From contig NZ_JAMZDE010000008.1 of NCBI RefSeq assembly GCF_024159085.1, positions 186,001 through 250,000 of the forward strand: a DNA stretch of 64,000 nucleotides. Reading direction: 5' to 3'. Origin of the DNA: Idiomarina rhizosphaerae. Lineage in GTDB: Bacteria; Pseudomonadota; Gammaproteobacteria; Enterobacterales; Alteromonadaceae. This document shows, in pieces, positions 31,828 through 39,777 of the stretch. How positions within the stretch are numbered: the first letter of the stretch is position 1; each line of letters starts with the position of its first letter. The position numbers and the translations under genes are program-made. Under the pieces are notes generated by a model. It did not search any database, had not been told where the DNA came from, and saw only the letters and a list, made by a program, of their open reading frames with translations.

Positions 31828-32625
31828 TCAGAAGAATAATAAGTACAAGACAACCGCTAAGACTAAACGGTAGATAACGTAAGGCCACATACCGAACGCA
31901 TTAAGCCACTTAAGGAAGAAATGAATAGCTGTAATGGCGGTTAAAAAAGACACAATGCCGCCAATTAAAAAACCTAACCAGTCTACGGCAATAGACTCTG
32001 AAGCTATGGTTAACAACTTGACCAAAGCCGCCGCAGCCGTAATTGGAATGGCCATAAAAAATGAAAACTTTGAAGCCGATTCCCGGTTTAGCCCTAAAAA
32101 TAGCCCGGCGGTTATGGTTGCTCCAGAACGAGAGGTTCCCGGAATAAGCGCTACAGCCTGAGCAAGACCAACAATAATAGCGTCTTTAAAACCAATATCC
32201 TGCAAAGTTCGACTGCCCCGCGCAAAACGATCAGCTACAGCTAACAGCACAGCGAATACCAAGGTGGTGGTAATGATAACGCCCACAGCCCTTAGTGCTG
32301 TATCTATATAATCCAGTAACAGTATTCCGGCAATGCAGGCGGGTATAGTTCCGACAACAACGGCCCAGCCCAACCGGCTTTGTCCAACATGCTTGCGTGC
32401 AGCAATTGAACGAAGCCCGTCAACAAAGAGTTCACTCACATCTTTACGAAAGTAAAGAATTACCGCGAGTAAGGTACCGACGTGAACCGCAAGATCAAAG
32501 CCTACGCCCTGATCGTCCCAGCCGGTAAGTATAGGCATTAAAATTAAGTGAGCAGAGCTGGATATTGGAAGAAACTCGGTTATTCCCTGGATAATGCCCA
32601 GGATGATCGATTGTAAGAAATCCAT
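31828..32625 (-). CDS. uppP: Undecaprenyl-diphosphatase UppP (BacA)
   Basis: Inner-membrane enzyme that dephosphorylates undecaprenyl pyrophosphate to recycle the lipid carrier for peptidoglycan and other surface polymers; overproduction gives bacitracin resistance in relatives. Seen: 265 residues, about eight helices, the first catalytic motif GIIQGITEFLPISSSAHL near the N-terminus and the second, PGTSRSGATI, near 160. Start confirmed by family alignment of MDFLQSI. There is no ribosome site: a terminator-like hairpin and T-run end 1 nt before the ATG, so initiation may be leaderless, coupled or regulated. Confidence 0.96.
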   Translation of the reverse strand: MDFLQSIILGIIQGITEFLPISSSAHLILMPILTGWDDQGVGFDLAVHVGTLLAVILYFRKDVSELFVDGLRSIAARKHVGQSRLGWAVVVGTIPACIAGILLLDYIDTALRAVGVIITTTLVFAVLLAVADRFARGSRTLQDIGFKDAIIVGLAQAVALIPGTSRSGATITAGLFLGLNRESASKFSFFMAIPITAAAALVKLLTIASESIAVDWLGFLIGGIVSFLTAITAIHFFLKWLNAFGMWPYVIYRLVLAVVLYLLFF

Positions 32626-32626
32626 T

Positions 32627-32669
32627 AAAAATGCTCGCTTTCATTCTGCTCAAATAGAAAGCGAGCATT
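32627..32669 (-). terminator. Terminator of the EGKCG-repeat gene, abutting uppP
   Basis: Perfect 13-bp stem (AATGCTCGCTTTC with its complement, 14-nt loop) followed on the minus strand by TTTTTA and then the uppP ATG. It ends the EGKCG-repeat transcript, and at the same time forms the whole leader region of uppP. Confidence 0.8.
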
Positions 32670-32710
32670 ATAGTCAGTTTCGTCCTTAGAACGAAAGTAA
32701 CATTAAGCGA

Positions 32711-33055
32711 TTAGGCGCCACATTTACCTTCTTCTGACTTTTCACCTTTTTTCTCAGACTTTTCATGTTTCATTTCGTCACCACGCTTTCCTTCGCCGCA
32801 TTTGCCCTCTCCGCACTTGCCTTCCTTAGCTTTGTCTTTCATATCTCTTTTATCTTTCATCTCTTCATATTTTTCTTTCTTCTCTTCACCACATTTACCT
32901 TCACCACACTTCATTTCCTGTGGTTGAGACATTTCGTAGCCAGACGACAGTTCGGTGGCTTCAAAGGGATTTGCCTGAGCAGCCCCCATACTCATTGCTG
33001 AAGCGACGGAAAGAGCCGATGTAATTGCCAGAGTTTTCGATGTCAGTTGTTTCAT
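32711..33055 (-). CDS. Small exported EGKCG-repeat protein, HvfA-like
   Basis: A 114-residue secreted or periplasmic protein of low complexity. Seen: signal peptide ending AAQA (residue 28); a mature chain dominated by Lys, Glu and Gly; four exact EGKCG units (52-56, 78-82, 83-87, 109-113), a fifth that reads EGKRG (88-92), and five cysteines (50, 55, 81, 86, 112), every one in a KCG context. EGKCG repeats after a signal peptide are the mark of HvfA-type precursors, which in Haemophilus are modified by HvfB (DUF692) and HvfC to chelate copper. No such partner gene is adjacent. ATG 33055 is chosen for its AGGTGA ribosome site. Confidence 0.72.
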   Translation of the reverse strand: MKQLTSKTLAITSALSVASAMSMGAAQANPFEATELSSGYEMSQPQEMKCGEGKCGEEKKEKYEEMKDKRDMKDKAKEGKCGEGKCGEGKRGDEMKHEKSEKKGEKSEEGKCGA

Positions 33056-33136
33056 AATAATCACCTGAATTTGGTTGCCAGAGTCCCTTTAACTGTAGTT
33101 TATATTTACAATAAATAGACAATTATTTACACATTA

Positions 33137-34477
33137 TTAACGCAATATTCTGTCGTGCAAAGTGCGAATCACATTCTCGCCTTCATTGTCTGCGACAAGA
33201 AAGCATAAGTTATGTTCGCTGGCTCCCTGACATATTAGCCTCACTGCATAATCATTAACGGTGTTAAAAGTCAGCTGACTAATGTGTGCATCTCGCCCAA
33301 TGCCGTTGCCAATAATAGCAACAAGAGATAGACCAGTTTCCACTTCAACCCGACAAAATTGCTCCAGTTCTTCTAAGGCTGCTGCCGGTAATAAAGCCTG
33401 CCCATTCGCTGCACTGCCGCCTTCATCCAGAGTTAACGCAATGCTAACTTCGGAAGTGGTAACCAAATCAACACTCACGTTATACCGAGCCAATATTTCA
33501 AAAAGCCTGGCGAGGAAGCCGCTTGCATGCAACATCTTCAGACTATGAACAGTCACTAATGTCTGGTCACGGCGCAGTGCAACAGCACGAACATCGGGCT
33601 GGCTTGCAGGACTTGCAGAAATATAGGTCCCGCCAGAAAGCGCATCCTGACTGTTACCGATAAATACGCGAATGTCGTTTTTTATTGCCGGAGCCAGACT
33701 TGATGGGTGCAATATTTTTGCCCCAAAGGTGGCCAGCTCCGCTGCTTCAGAAAAGCTCATTTCCGCTATAGCGCGTGCGCTGGAGCAAATTCGGGGGTCG
33801 GTGGTATAAATGCCGGCAACATCGGTCCAAATTTGTAAATCCGTTGCATTAAAGCCTGCCGCTAAAAGCGCCGCACTGTAGTCACTTCCACCGCGGCCCA
33901 GAGTCGTTGTCTGGTCATTTTCGTCAGAACCAATAAATCCCTGCGTTACCCACACACATCCAGACTCAAGTTTTTGCTTCTGCTCCAGACAATGTGATTT
34001 TGTGGTAACTTCATCCGGCTGAGCACGACCAAAATCACTGTTGGTTTTAAGTAGCAACCGGGCATCAAGAGTACTGGAACGCAGTCCCTGCTCAACAAGT
34101 AATGAGGAAAATAGTAGGCTTGAGCAACGCTCACCAAAGCTTAGCAGTTCATCCCGCCATGAAGCCCGACCTTCCGCAACTTTTTGGCAATGAAGCGCGA
34201 GTTTATTGTGCAGTTGCTCTAATGCTTTTTGCACCTGGATGGCATTGTTAAGCTTTTTCTGAATAGCGAAATGAATCTCGTATATCTCATTTAATAGCTT
34301 TTCTACCTGCCTTCCCTGCAGGTCTGCTATCGCGACTAAGCGATTAGTTACGCCGGCGCATGCGCTCACAACAATCAGTCTAATAGATGGATTACTTTGA
34401 ATAATTTCAGCGCAGCGAAGCATTGAAGCGTAATCAGCGACGCTTGTACCTCCGAACTTTGCAACGGTAAAAGTCAC
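33137..34477 (-). CDS. lysC: Lysine-sensitive aspartate kinase LysC
   Basis: Phosphorylates aspartate, the first step towards lysine, diaminopimelate, threonine and methionine. Seen: the VAKFGGTSVAD nucleotide-binding start, GRGGSDYSAALLAAG in the kinase domain near 200, and two C-terminal ACT domains from about 300, the layout of monofunctional AK-III. Translation starts at GTG 34477 behind GGGAG. A lysine riboswitch in the 270-bp leader, with a hairpin that includes part of the ribosome site, shows feedback at expression level as well as through the ACT domains. The downstream gene on this strand is the EGKCG-repeat protein, 81 bp away. Confidence 0.95.
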   Translation of the reverse strand: MTFTVAKFGGTSVADYASMLRCAEIIQSNPSIRLIVVSACAGVTNRLVAIADLQGRQVEKLLNEIYEIHFAIQKKLNNAIQVQKALEQLHNKLALHCQKVAEGRASWRDELLSFGERCSSLLFSSLLVEQGLRSSTLDARLLLKTNSDFGRAQPDEVTTKSHCLEQKQKLESGCVWVTQGFIGSDENDQTTTLGRGGSDYSAALLAAGFNATDLQIWTDVAGIYTTDPRICSSARAIAEMSFSEAAELATFGAKILHPSSLAPAIKNDIRVFIGNSQDALSGGTYISASPASQPDVRAVALRRDQTLVTVHSLKMLHASGFLARLFEILARYNVSVDLVTTSEVSIALTLDEGGSAANGQALLPAAALEELEQFCRVEVETGLSLVAIIGNGIGRDAHISQLTFNTVNDYAVRLICQGASEHNLCFLVADNEGENVIRTLHDRILR

Positions 34478-34483
34478 AGTTTT

Positions 34484-34511
34484 CTCCCGAACAAAACAAA
34501 AAAGTGTTCGG
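34484..34511 (-). promoter_or_regulatory. Hairpin covering the lysC ribosome binding site
   Basis: CCGAACA and TGTTCGG form a 7-bp stem at 34511-34505 and 34493-34487 on the minus strand. The second arm overlaps GGGAG, the lysC ribosome site, 6 nt before GTG. This is the likely expression platform of the lysine riboswitch and would act on translation. Confidence 0.65.
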
Positions 34512-34573
34512 AGAACTTAGGCTCTGCAGATAAAATACCAGCGGCTGTGTATAGCCACCAATGGGGAATGCAA

Positions 34574-34750
34574 ACACCAGAAGCTCTCCACCTTAAAGGT
34601 GACAGTTGCGGGTGTTCAAACCCTGCAACCGGCAATATTGCGCCAAAATGACAATATTACCTCGGCGTGACATCCCCTCTCTTTCGACTTAAATCTGGCT
34701 TTGGCGGCCTAAGTTCAAAAGTCCCTGATGTACGCACCTCTTCTCGGTTT
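34574..34750 (-). ncRNA. Lysine riboswitch (L box) upstream of lysC
   Basis: Cis-acting RNA in the lysC leader. On the minus strand the conserved elements appear in the right order: GAAGAGGTGCG opening P1/P2, GAGGGGATGTCACGCCGAGG, a stem-loop with GCCGGTTGCAGGG TTTGAAC-type sequence, ACTGTCACC, and the closing GGTGGAGAGCTTCTGG. These match the E. coli lysC leader blocks (AGAGGCGCG, GGGTGCATCGCCGAGG, TGTCACC, GTGGTGGAGCACTTCTGG). Binding of lysine should reduce LysC synthesis, probably through the hairpin next to the start codon. Confidence 0.9.
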
Positions 34751-34794
34751 GAATTAGACCACGCCAAATAAAGCGCGGTCAATTCATTTGCGAT

Positions 34795-35844
34795 TTAAGA
34801 CCGTTTTAATGTGTCCATATCGATAACAAAACGGTATTTCACATCACCTTTTTTCATACGCACAAAGGCTTCGTTAATATTCTGGATATCAAGCATCTCC
34901 ACGTCACAGTGAATGTCGTGCTCCGCACAAAAATCCAGCATTTCCTGAGTTTCAGGAATACCACCAATTAAAGACCCTGCCAGCACACGTCGCTTCATTA
35001 CCAGAGCACCAGCTTGCAATGCTGGGTCTACAGGTTCCAGTAAACCGACCAGAATATGAGTGCCATCAACTTTAAGACAGTTAATATAAGGGTTTAAATC
35101 ATGTTGCACCGGCACAGTATCCAACAAGAAATCAAACGTCTCAGCGGCCGCTTCCATTTGCTCATCGTCGGTTGAAATGATGACATTGTCTGCGCCCTGC
35201 CGTTTTGCTTCAGCAACTTTGCTTTCCGAACGGGTGAAAATAGTGACTTCAGCACCCATGGCTTTGGCGAACTTGACGCCCATGTGACCCAGGCCACCCA
35301 TGCCAATAACACCCACTTTATGCCCTTCTTTTACACCAAAGTGACGCAGCGGGGAGTAAGTTGTAATGCCCGCACACAACAATGGCGCAGCTTTTGCCGG
35401 GTCAAGTTTTTCCGGCACCCGCACAACGAAACGATCACTGACCACTATCTTTTCTGAGTAACCGCCGTAGGTCACGCTTTTATCGTGCAAGTCTTCACCG
35501 TTGTAGGTTGGAACCATTCCATTCAGACAGTACTGCTCCAGCCCCTGCTCACATGAAGAACACTCGCGACAGGAGTCGACCATACAACCAACCCCAACCG
35601 AGTCTCCTACTTTAAACCCCTTCACATTATCGCCGACAGCCGTGACTTTACCGATGATCTCATGCCCCGGCACGACCGGATAAATGGTTCCGCCCCAGTC
35701 GTTTTCTGCATAATGAATATCTGTATGGCATACGCCACAGTATGTGATATCAATAGCAACATCGTCACTACGCAATTCACGACGCTCTATTGGATGAGGG
35801 GCTAACTTAGAAGTTTCCGATTGTGCGGCATAGGCTTTCGTCAT
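34795..35844 (-). CDS. Zinc-dependent NAD(P) alcohol dehydrogenase, YahK-like
   Basis: Medium-chain dehydrogenase of 349 residues that probably reduces aldehydes with NADPH. Seen: catalytic zinc ligands in CGVCHTD and GHEIIG, the structural-zinc cluster CRECSSCEQGLEQYC with four cysteines near 95-110, and the GMGGLGHMGVKFAKAMGA cofactor loop near 180. FTRSESK after the second strand favours NADPH over NADH, as in the cinnamyl-alcohol-dehydrogenase/YahK branch. Monocistronic; good AGGAGC ribosome site before the ATG. Natural substrate not predictable. Confidence 0.93.
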   Translation of the reverse strand: MTKAYAAQSETSKLAPHPIERRELRSDDVAIDITYCGVCHTDIHYAENDWGGTIYPVVPGHEIIGKVTAVGDNVKGFKVGDSVGVGCMVDSCRECSSCEQGLEQYCLNGMVPTYNGEDLHDKSVTYGGYSEKIVVSDRFVVRVPEKLDPAKAAPLLCAGITTYSPLRHFGVKEGHKVGVIGMGGLGHMGVKFAKAMGAEVTIFTRSESKVAEAKRQGADNVIISTDDEQMEAAAETFDFLLDTVPVQHDLNPYINCLKVDGTHILVGLLEPVDPALQAGALVMKRRVLAGSLIGGIPETQEMLDFCAEHDIHCDVEMLDIQNINEAFVRMKKGDVKYRFVIDMDTLKRS

Positions 35845-35980
35845 TTGTTGCTCCTTTAATTTGATTTATCACACTAATGTACTCATCAATTCATTTTTTA
35901 GATTGTAGTCCTTTTGAGTTATTGCAACCCAGTCGGGGACAACATACCATTCAAAAATGCTGTTCAATAATTGAAGACCT

Positions 35981-38893
35981 ATGAAGTATCACTTTTCCTT
36001 ACTGCTGGTTGCCCTGTTTCTGTCTCTGAAGGTGTCAGTGGCGGCAGCTTTTGTTGATGAAAATAGTGCAGAAAATGAAATACGTCCACTGAGCGACTAT
36101 TTGATTCGACACTGGGAAACCCGCGACGGTTTGCCCCACAATTCTATCAACGAAATTACTCAAGATGATAAAGGCTATTTGTGGTTTGCAACCTGGCAGG
36201 GGCCGACTCGCTTTAATGGTCGTCGTTTTGATATCTACGATAATTTACGTGAGACCGGGCTGCCCGATATAGGTATGTACACTTTAGCCTACAGTTCTTG
36301 CGATGGCAGCGTGTACGTTGCCGGTAACCGTGGAGGCATTGCCCGTTTTTATGATGGCCATTGGCAAACCCTTCAGTCAGCCCCGCCTTTTGTTAACGAT
36401 TTAGCCATTGATAGCAACTGCAACCTCTGGGTCTCGACTTCAACGCTGGGAATACTGGTTTATAAAAATAATGAGCGTATTGCTCAGTTCACCACAGAGC
36501 ATGGCTTAAATTCTATGTTCCTTTTTGACTCGCTTGTCGATGCTGACGGAAGCCTATGGGCCGCAACCAATAAAGGTCTTCAGGTCAAAAAGGCGGGTAA
36601 ATCGAGGTTTATCGATATAACAACGATTCCAGAGGACGTTATTATCACTTTATTCGAGTTAGACGATAACCGTTTACTCGTCGGTACAGAGAAAGGCCTT
36701 TATAAACAGGTTAATGATACCGAGTTTGAACCTTTTAAACCTGAAATTGACAGCAGAATAAGCACTATTTTCCAGACTGCCGACGACCAAATTTGGTTAG
36801 GAACCTATCAGGACGGCTTGATAAGAATAAACCAATCGGGTATCGAAAGATTCAGCACTAAACAAGGCTTACCTAATAACCACGTACTCGACATTATTCA
36901 GGACAAAGAAGGCAGCTTTTGGGTAGCAACACACGGCGGTCTGGTGCAGTTCAGGGACTCCTTATTTGCCTCTTATACTACTGCAAATGGTCTTACAGGA
37001 AACTATGTCAGAGCAATAGCTGAAAATAAAAGCGGCGAAATTATTGTCGGCTCCAGCGTTGGGGTGTCTGTTATTGATGAATTTGATATCGGCCCACTGG
37101 CTGCTAACACTGTATTAAGCGACTTGTCCGTATTGTCTCTGGCTTACGACGACAAACAAAACCTTTATATTGGTAGTTACACGGACGGTCTTTATATCTG
37201 GGATGGTGAAAAAGTTACCCGACATTTCACTAGTGATGACTTGCTTCAGTCGAATGAAGTGCGGCAAATTGCAATCGATGCGCAACTGGGTATTTTTCTC
37301 GCTACACCAAATGGCGTCACCCACTTGTACCAAAATGAAAAAGACACCTGGGTATCGCAGCATATTCCCTTAAAAGATGTACTGTCTAATGACTTTGTTA
37401 TGGCGCTGCATTTGGATAAGTACGGAAAGCTTTGGGTAAGCTCCGGTGCAGGTGTTGCTCAAATAGAAATTATAGCCAAAGAGGAAGGTTTTAACTATCA
37501 AATTAACCCCCTTGACTTAACTCACCTTAATAATGCGCAGCTCGCTTTTCATATTACTGAACGAGGTGACTATCTTTGGTTGGCAACCGATCGCGGACTT
37601 ATTGTTCATAATATCGATAATGATAGCTGGCAAATTTTCAATCGTGACACCGGACTTCCCTTCGATAATTTTATGTCCGTTGCCTTTGACGGCGATGGAA
37701 ACCTTTGGCTTGGTTCAAGCCGGGGGCCTATCATGGTGGAGCACGACTCATTTACAGAGGTTTTAAACGGACAGGCAGACACATTGGACTTTCAACGTTA
37801 TACCGAAGTTGACGGTCTTGAAAGTGCCCAAATTAATACCGGTGGCCCCTCAATTCTCGAAAGCTCCGATGGCCGCATCTGGCTGGCAACAAGTAAAGGC
37901 GTCTCTGTCGTTGATCCTAATACCATCACCGAAATTGGTAACCTGCCTCCAGAGGTCAATATTGAATCGGTAAAAGCGGACAATGAAACCGTCATTTTTG
38001 GCGAAGAGTTAAGCGCAGATACTGATCGCATTGTATTTGAATTTGTTGCTCCCGGTTATCTTATGGCTGAGCACATTGATTATCAGGTACGCTTAGAAGG
38101 TTTTGACGAAAACTGGGTGGATAAAAACTCGTTCAATTCAGTTGAATACACGACTTTGCCCGCCAAGGACTATGTTTTTCAGGTAAGAGCAAGATACCCC
38201 GGAGGTCAGTGGAGTCAGCCCGACTATTTTTCATTTCGCCAGTCAGCTCATTTTTGGATGCAACCCTGGTTCTGGATTATAGCCTCTTTGATAACTGCTC
38301 TGCTGATTCTGATTATCGTCCGGGCGCGTCTTAATCAATACAACCGAACCCGTTTGCAACTCGAACAAATGGTCAAAGAGAAAACCGCCGACTTGGAAAC
38401 CATGGCTCGACAAGATCCCCTGACCAACCTGGGTAACCGTCGAGCCTTTGATGAGCGGTTGCAGCATGAACTTAATCGTTGTCGCCGCGACGGAACCTAT
38501 TTAAGTCTGGCCATTCTTGATGTCGATTATTTTAAAGAAGTTAATGACCGCTATTTGCATACTGTCGGTGATAAAGTGCTTATTCGTCTGGCCGAGATTT
38601 TAAATGATGAAATAAGAGACATAGACTACGTTGCCCGCTGGGGTGGCGAAGAATTTGCGGTTCTCATTACCAATTCTGAACTGGAAATTGCCAGAGAAGC
38701 CAGTGAGAGAATGCGCGAGCGTATTGCCACAACCCACTTTGACGATTTGGTTGAGGATATGAAGATTACCGTTAGTATTGGTGTAGCCAGCAGCTACGAC
38801 TATGCTGACCATTCAAGTTTACTAGTTGCTGCAGATAAAGCTCTGTACCAGGCCAAGAGTGAAGGCCGCAACCGCGTGGAGTCAAAACCATGA
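35981..38893 (+). CDS. Propeller/Y_Y_Y sensor diguanylate cyclase
   Basis: Membrane receptor of 970 residues that makes cyclic di-GMP. Seen: signal peptide (about 1-23), periplasmic two-component-regulator propeller repeats over about 40-670 (many copies of the LW.AT..G pattern, such as GYLWFATWQG), a Y_Y_Y domain (about 680-755), one membrane helix near 762-782, a short coiled coil, and a GGDEF domain with active-site GGEEF at 888-892. The inhibitory RxxD site (R879 to D882) is intact five residues upstream, so product feedback is likely. Two-component-style propeller sensors often bind oligosaccharides or other nutrients. Its last 4 bp overlap the MBL-hydrolase gene. Confidence 0.93.
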   Translation: MKYHFSLLLVALFLSLKVSVAAAFVDENSAENEIRPLSDYLIRHWETRDGLPHNSINEITQDDKGYLWFATWQGPTRFNGRRFDIYDNLRETGLPDIGMYTLAYSSCDGSVYVAGNRGGIARFYDGHWQTLQSAPPFVNDLAIDSNCNLWVSTSTLGILVYKNNERIAQFTTEHGLNSMFLFDSLVDADGSLWAATNKGLQVKKAGKSRFIDITTIPEDVIITLFELDDNRLLVGTEKGLYKQVNDTEFEPFKPEIDSRISTIFQTADDQIWLGTYQDGLIRINQSGIERFSTKQGLPNNHVLDIIQDKEGSFWVATHGGLVQFRDSLFASYTTANGLTGNYVRAIAENKSGEIIVGSSVGVSVIDEFDIGPLAANTVLSDLSVLSLAYDDKQNLYIGSYTDGLYIWDGEKVTRHFTSDDLLQSNEVRQIAIDAQLGIFLATPNGVTHLYQNEKDTWVSQHIPLKDVLSNDFVMALHLDKYGKLWVSSGAGVAQIEIIAKEEGFNYQINPLDLTHLNNAQLAFHITERGDYLWLATDRGLIVHNIDNDSWQIFNRDTGLPFDNFMSVAFDGDGNLWLGSSRGPIMVEHDSFTEVLNGQADTLDFQRYTEVDGLESAQINTGGPSILESSDGRIWLATSKGVSVVDPNTITEIGNLPPEVNIESVKADNETVIFGEELSADTDRIVFEFVAPGYLMAEHIDYQVRLEGFDENWVDKNSFNSVEYTTLPAKDYVFQVRARYPGGQWSQPDYFSFRQSAHFWMQPWFWIIASLITALLILIIVRARLNQYNRTRLQLEQMVKEKTADLETMARQDPLTNLGNRRAFDERLQHELNRCRRDGTYLSLAILDVDYFKEVNDRYLHTVGDKVLIRLAEILNDEIRDIDYVARWGGEEFAVLITNSELEIAREASERMRERIATTHFDDLVEDMKITVSIGVASSYDYADHSSLLVAADKALYQAKSEGRNRVESKP

Positions 38894-39765
38894 GTGAAGT
38901 AGAGAAAATTCAGGTTAAGGCGTTTTTAGATAACGACAGCGAAACTTTCAGCTATGTAGTTTACGATTCAGAAAGTAAAGACGCCATTGTTATTGATCCG
39001 GTACTCGACTTTGACTATGCCTCCGGGAAAACCTATACCGAAGGTGCTAACCGTATTATCGAGTTTGTAAAAGACAATAAGCTTAGTGTTGCCTGGTTAT
39101 TAGAAACTCACGCTCATGCTGATCACTTAAGCGCGGCACCTTATTTAAAAGAACACCTCCAGGCACCTATTGCCATTGGTGAACACATTACTAAAGTGCA
39201 GAAAACCTTTAAGCAAGTTTATAACCTGGATAAAGAGTTTCTCCCCAACGGCGAACATTTTGACAAACTTCTGCAAGATGGTGAAACTTTTCACCTTGGC
39301 TCAATGACAATTCGGGTGATACATACACCGGGACACACACCCGCAGATATTGCCTACGTAATTAATGAAAATAAAGTGTTTGTCGGTGACACACTTTTTA
39401 ACCCCGATGTTGGCACTGCCCGATGTGATTTTCCGGGCGGAAGTGCTAGTACCCTGTACCGTTCTATTCAGAAATTGTTTGAACTGGAAGACACCACCGA
39501 AGTGTATATTTGCCACGACTACCCGCCGGAAGGACGTCATCATCAATGTAAAACGACGATAGCGGATCAAAAGCGAAATAACATTCACGTTGGCGGCAAA
39601 GCCACAGAAGCGCAGTTTGTTAAATGGCGTGAAGAACGCGACGCAACACTGAATATGCCACGACTCATTATCCCGTCAATTCAGGTAAACATTCGCGCCG
39701 GACAGCTCCCGCCTGCAGAAGATAACGGCACTGTTTACCTGAAGGTTCCACTGAATCGCTTATAA
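38890..39765 (+). CDS. Metallo-beta-lactamase-fold hydrolase, ETHE1/Blh-like
   Basis: Predicted cytoplasmic metalloenzyme of 291 residues. Seen: the THAHADH metal motif near 76-82, HTPGHTPADI near 140, VGDTLF with the bridging Asp, and ICHDYPPEGR, which together resemble persulfide dioxygenases (ETHE1) and BigR-linked Blh proteins more than glyoxalase II. In that family the reaction is oxidation of glutathione persulfide with one iron. The ATG overlaps the diguanylate cyclase stop (ATGA), so translation is coupled. It has no adjacent rhodanese or sulfide:quinone reductase, so the sulfur role is inference. Confidence 0.86.
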   Translation: MSEVEKIQVKAFLDNDSETFSYVVYDSESKDAIVIDPVLDFDYASGKTYTEGANRIIEFVKDNKLSVAWLLETHAHADHLSAAPYLKEHLQAPIAIGEHITKVQKTFKQVYNLDKEFLPNGEHFDKLLQDGETFHLGSMTIRVIHTPGHTPADIAYVINENKVFVGDTLFNPDVGTARCDFPGGSASTLYRSIQKLFELEDTTEVYICHDYPPEGRHHQCKTTIADQKRNNIHVGGKATEAQFVKWREERDATLNMPRLIIPSIQVNIRAGQLPPAEDNGTVYLKVPLNRL

Positions 39766-39777
39766 TGAGTTGAAGAT

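Noticed and set aside
31817-31888. Longer start for the cation channel
   Set aside because: The added hydrophobic stretch is the uppP 3' end in another frame; the known N-terminus MYEKIKKQ fits a channel start.
32765-33001. Plus-strand Phe-rich frame opposite the EGKCG-repeat gene
   Set aside because: It is the complement of the Lys/Glu repeat; the minus-strand frame has a signal peptide and ribosome site.
34757-34780. Hairpin after the alcohol dehydrogenase gene
   Set aside because: The GACCACGC/GCGCGGTC stem has a mismatch and no T-run, so it is too weak to call as a terminator.
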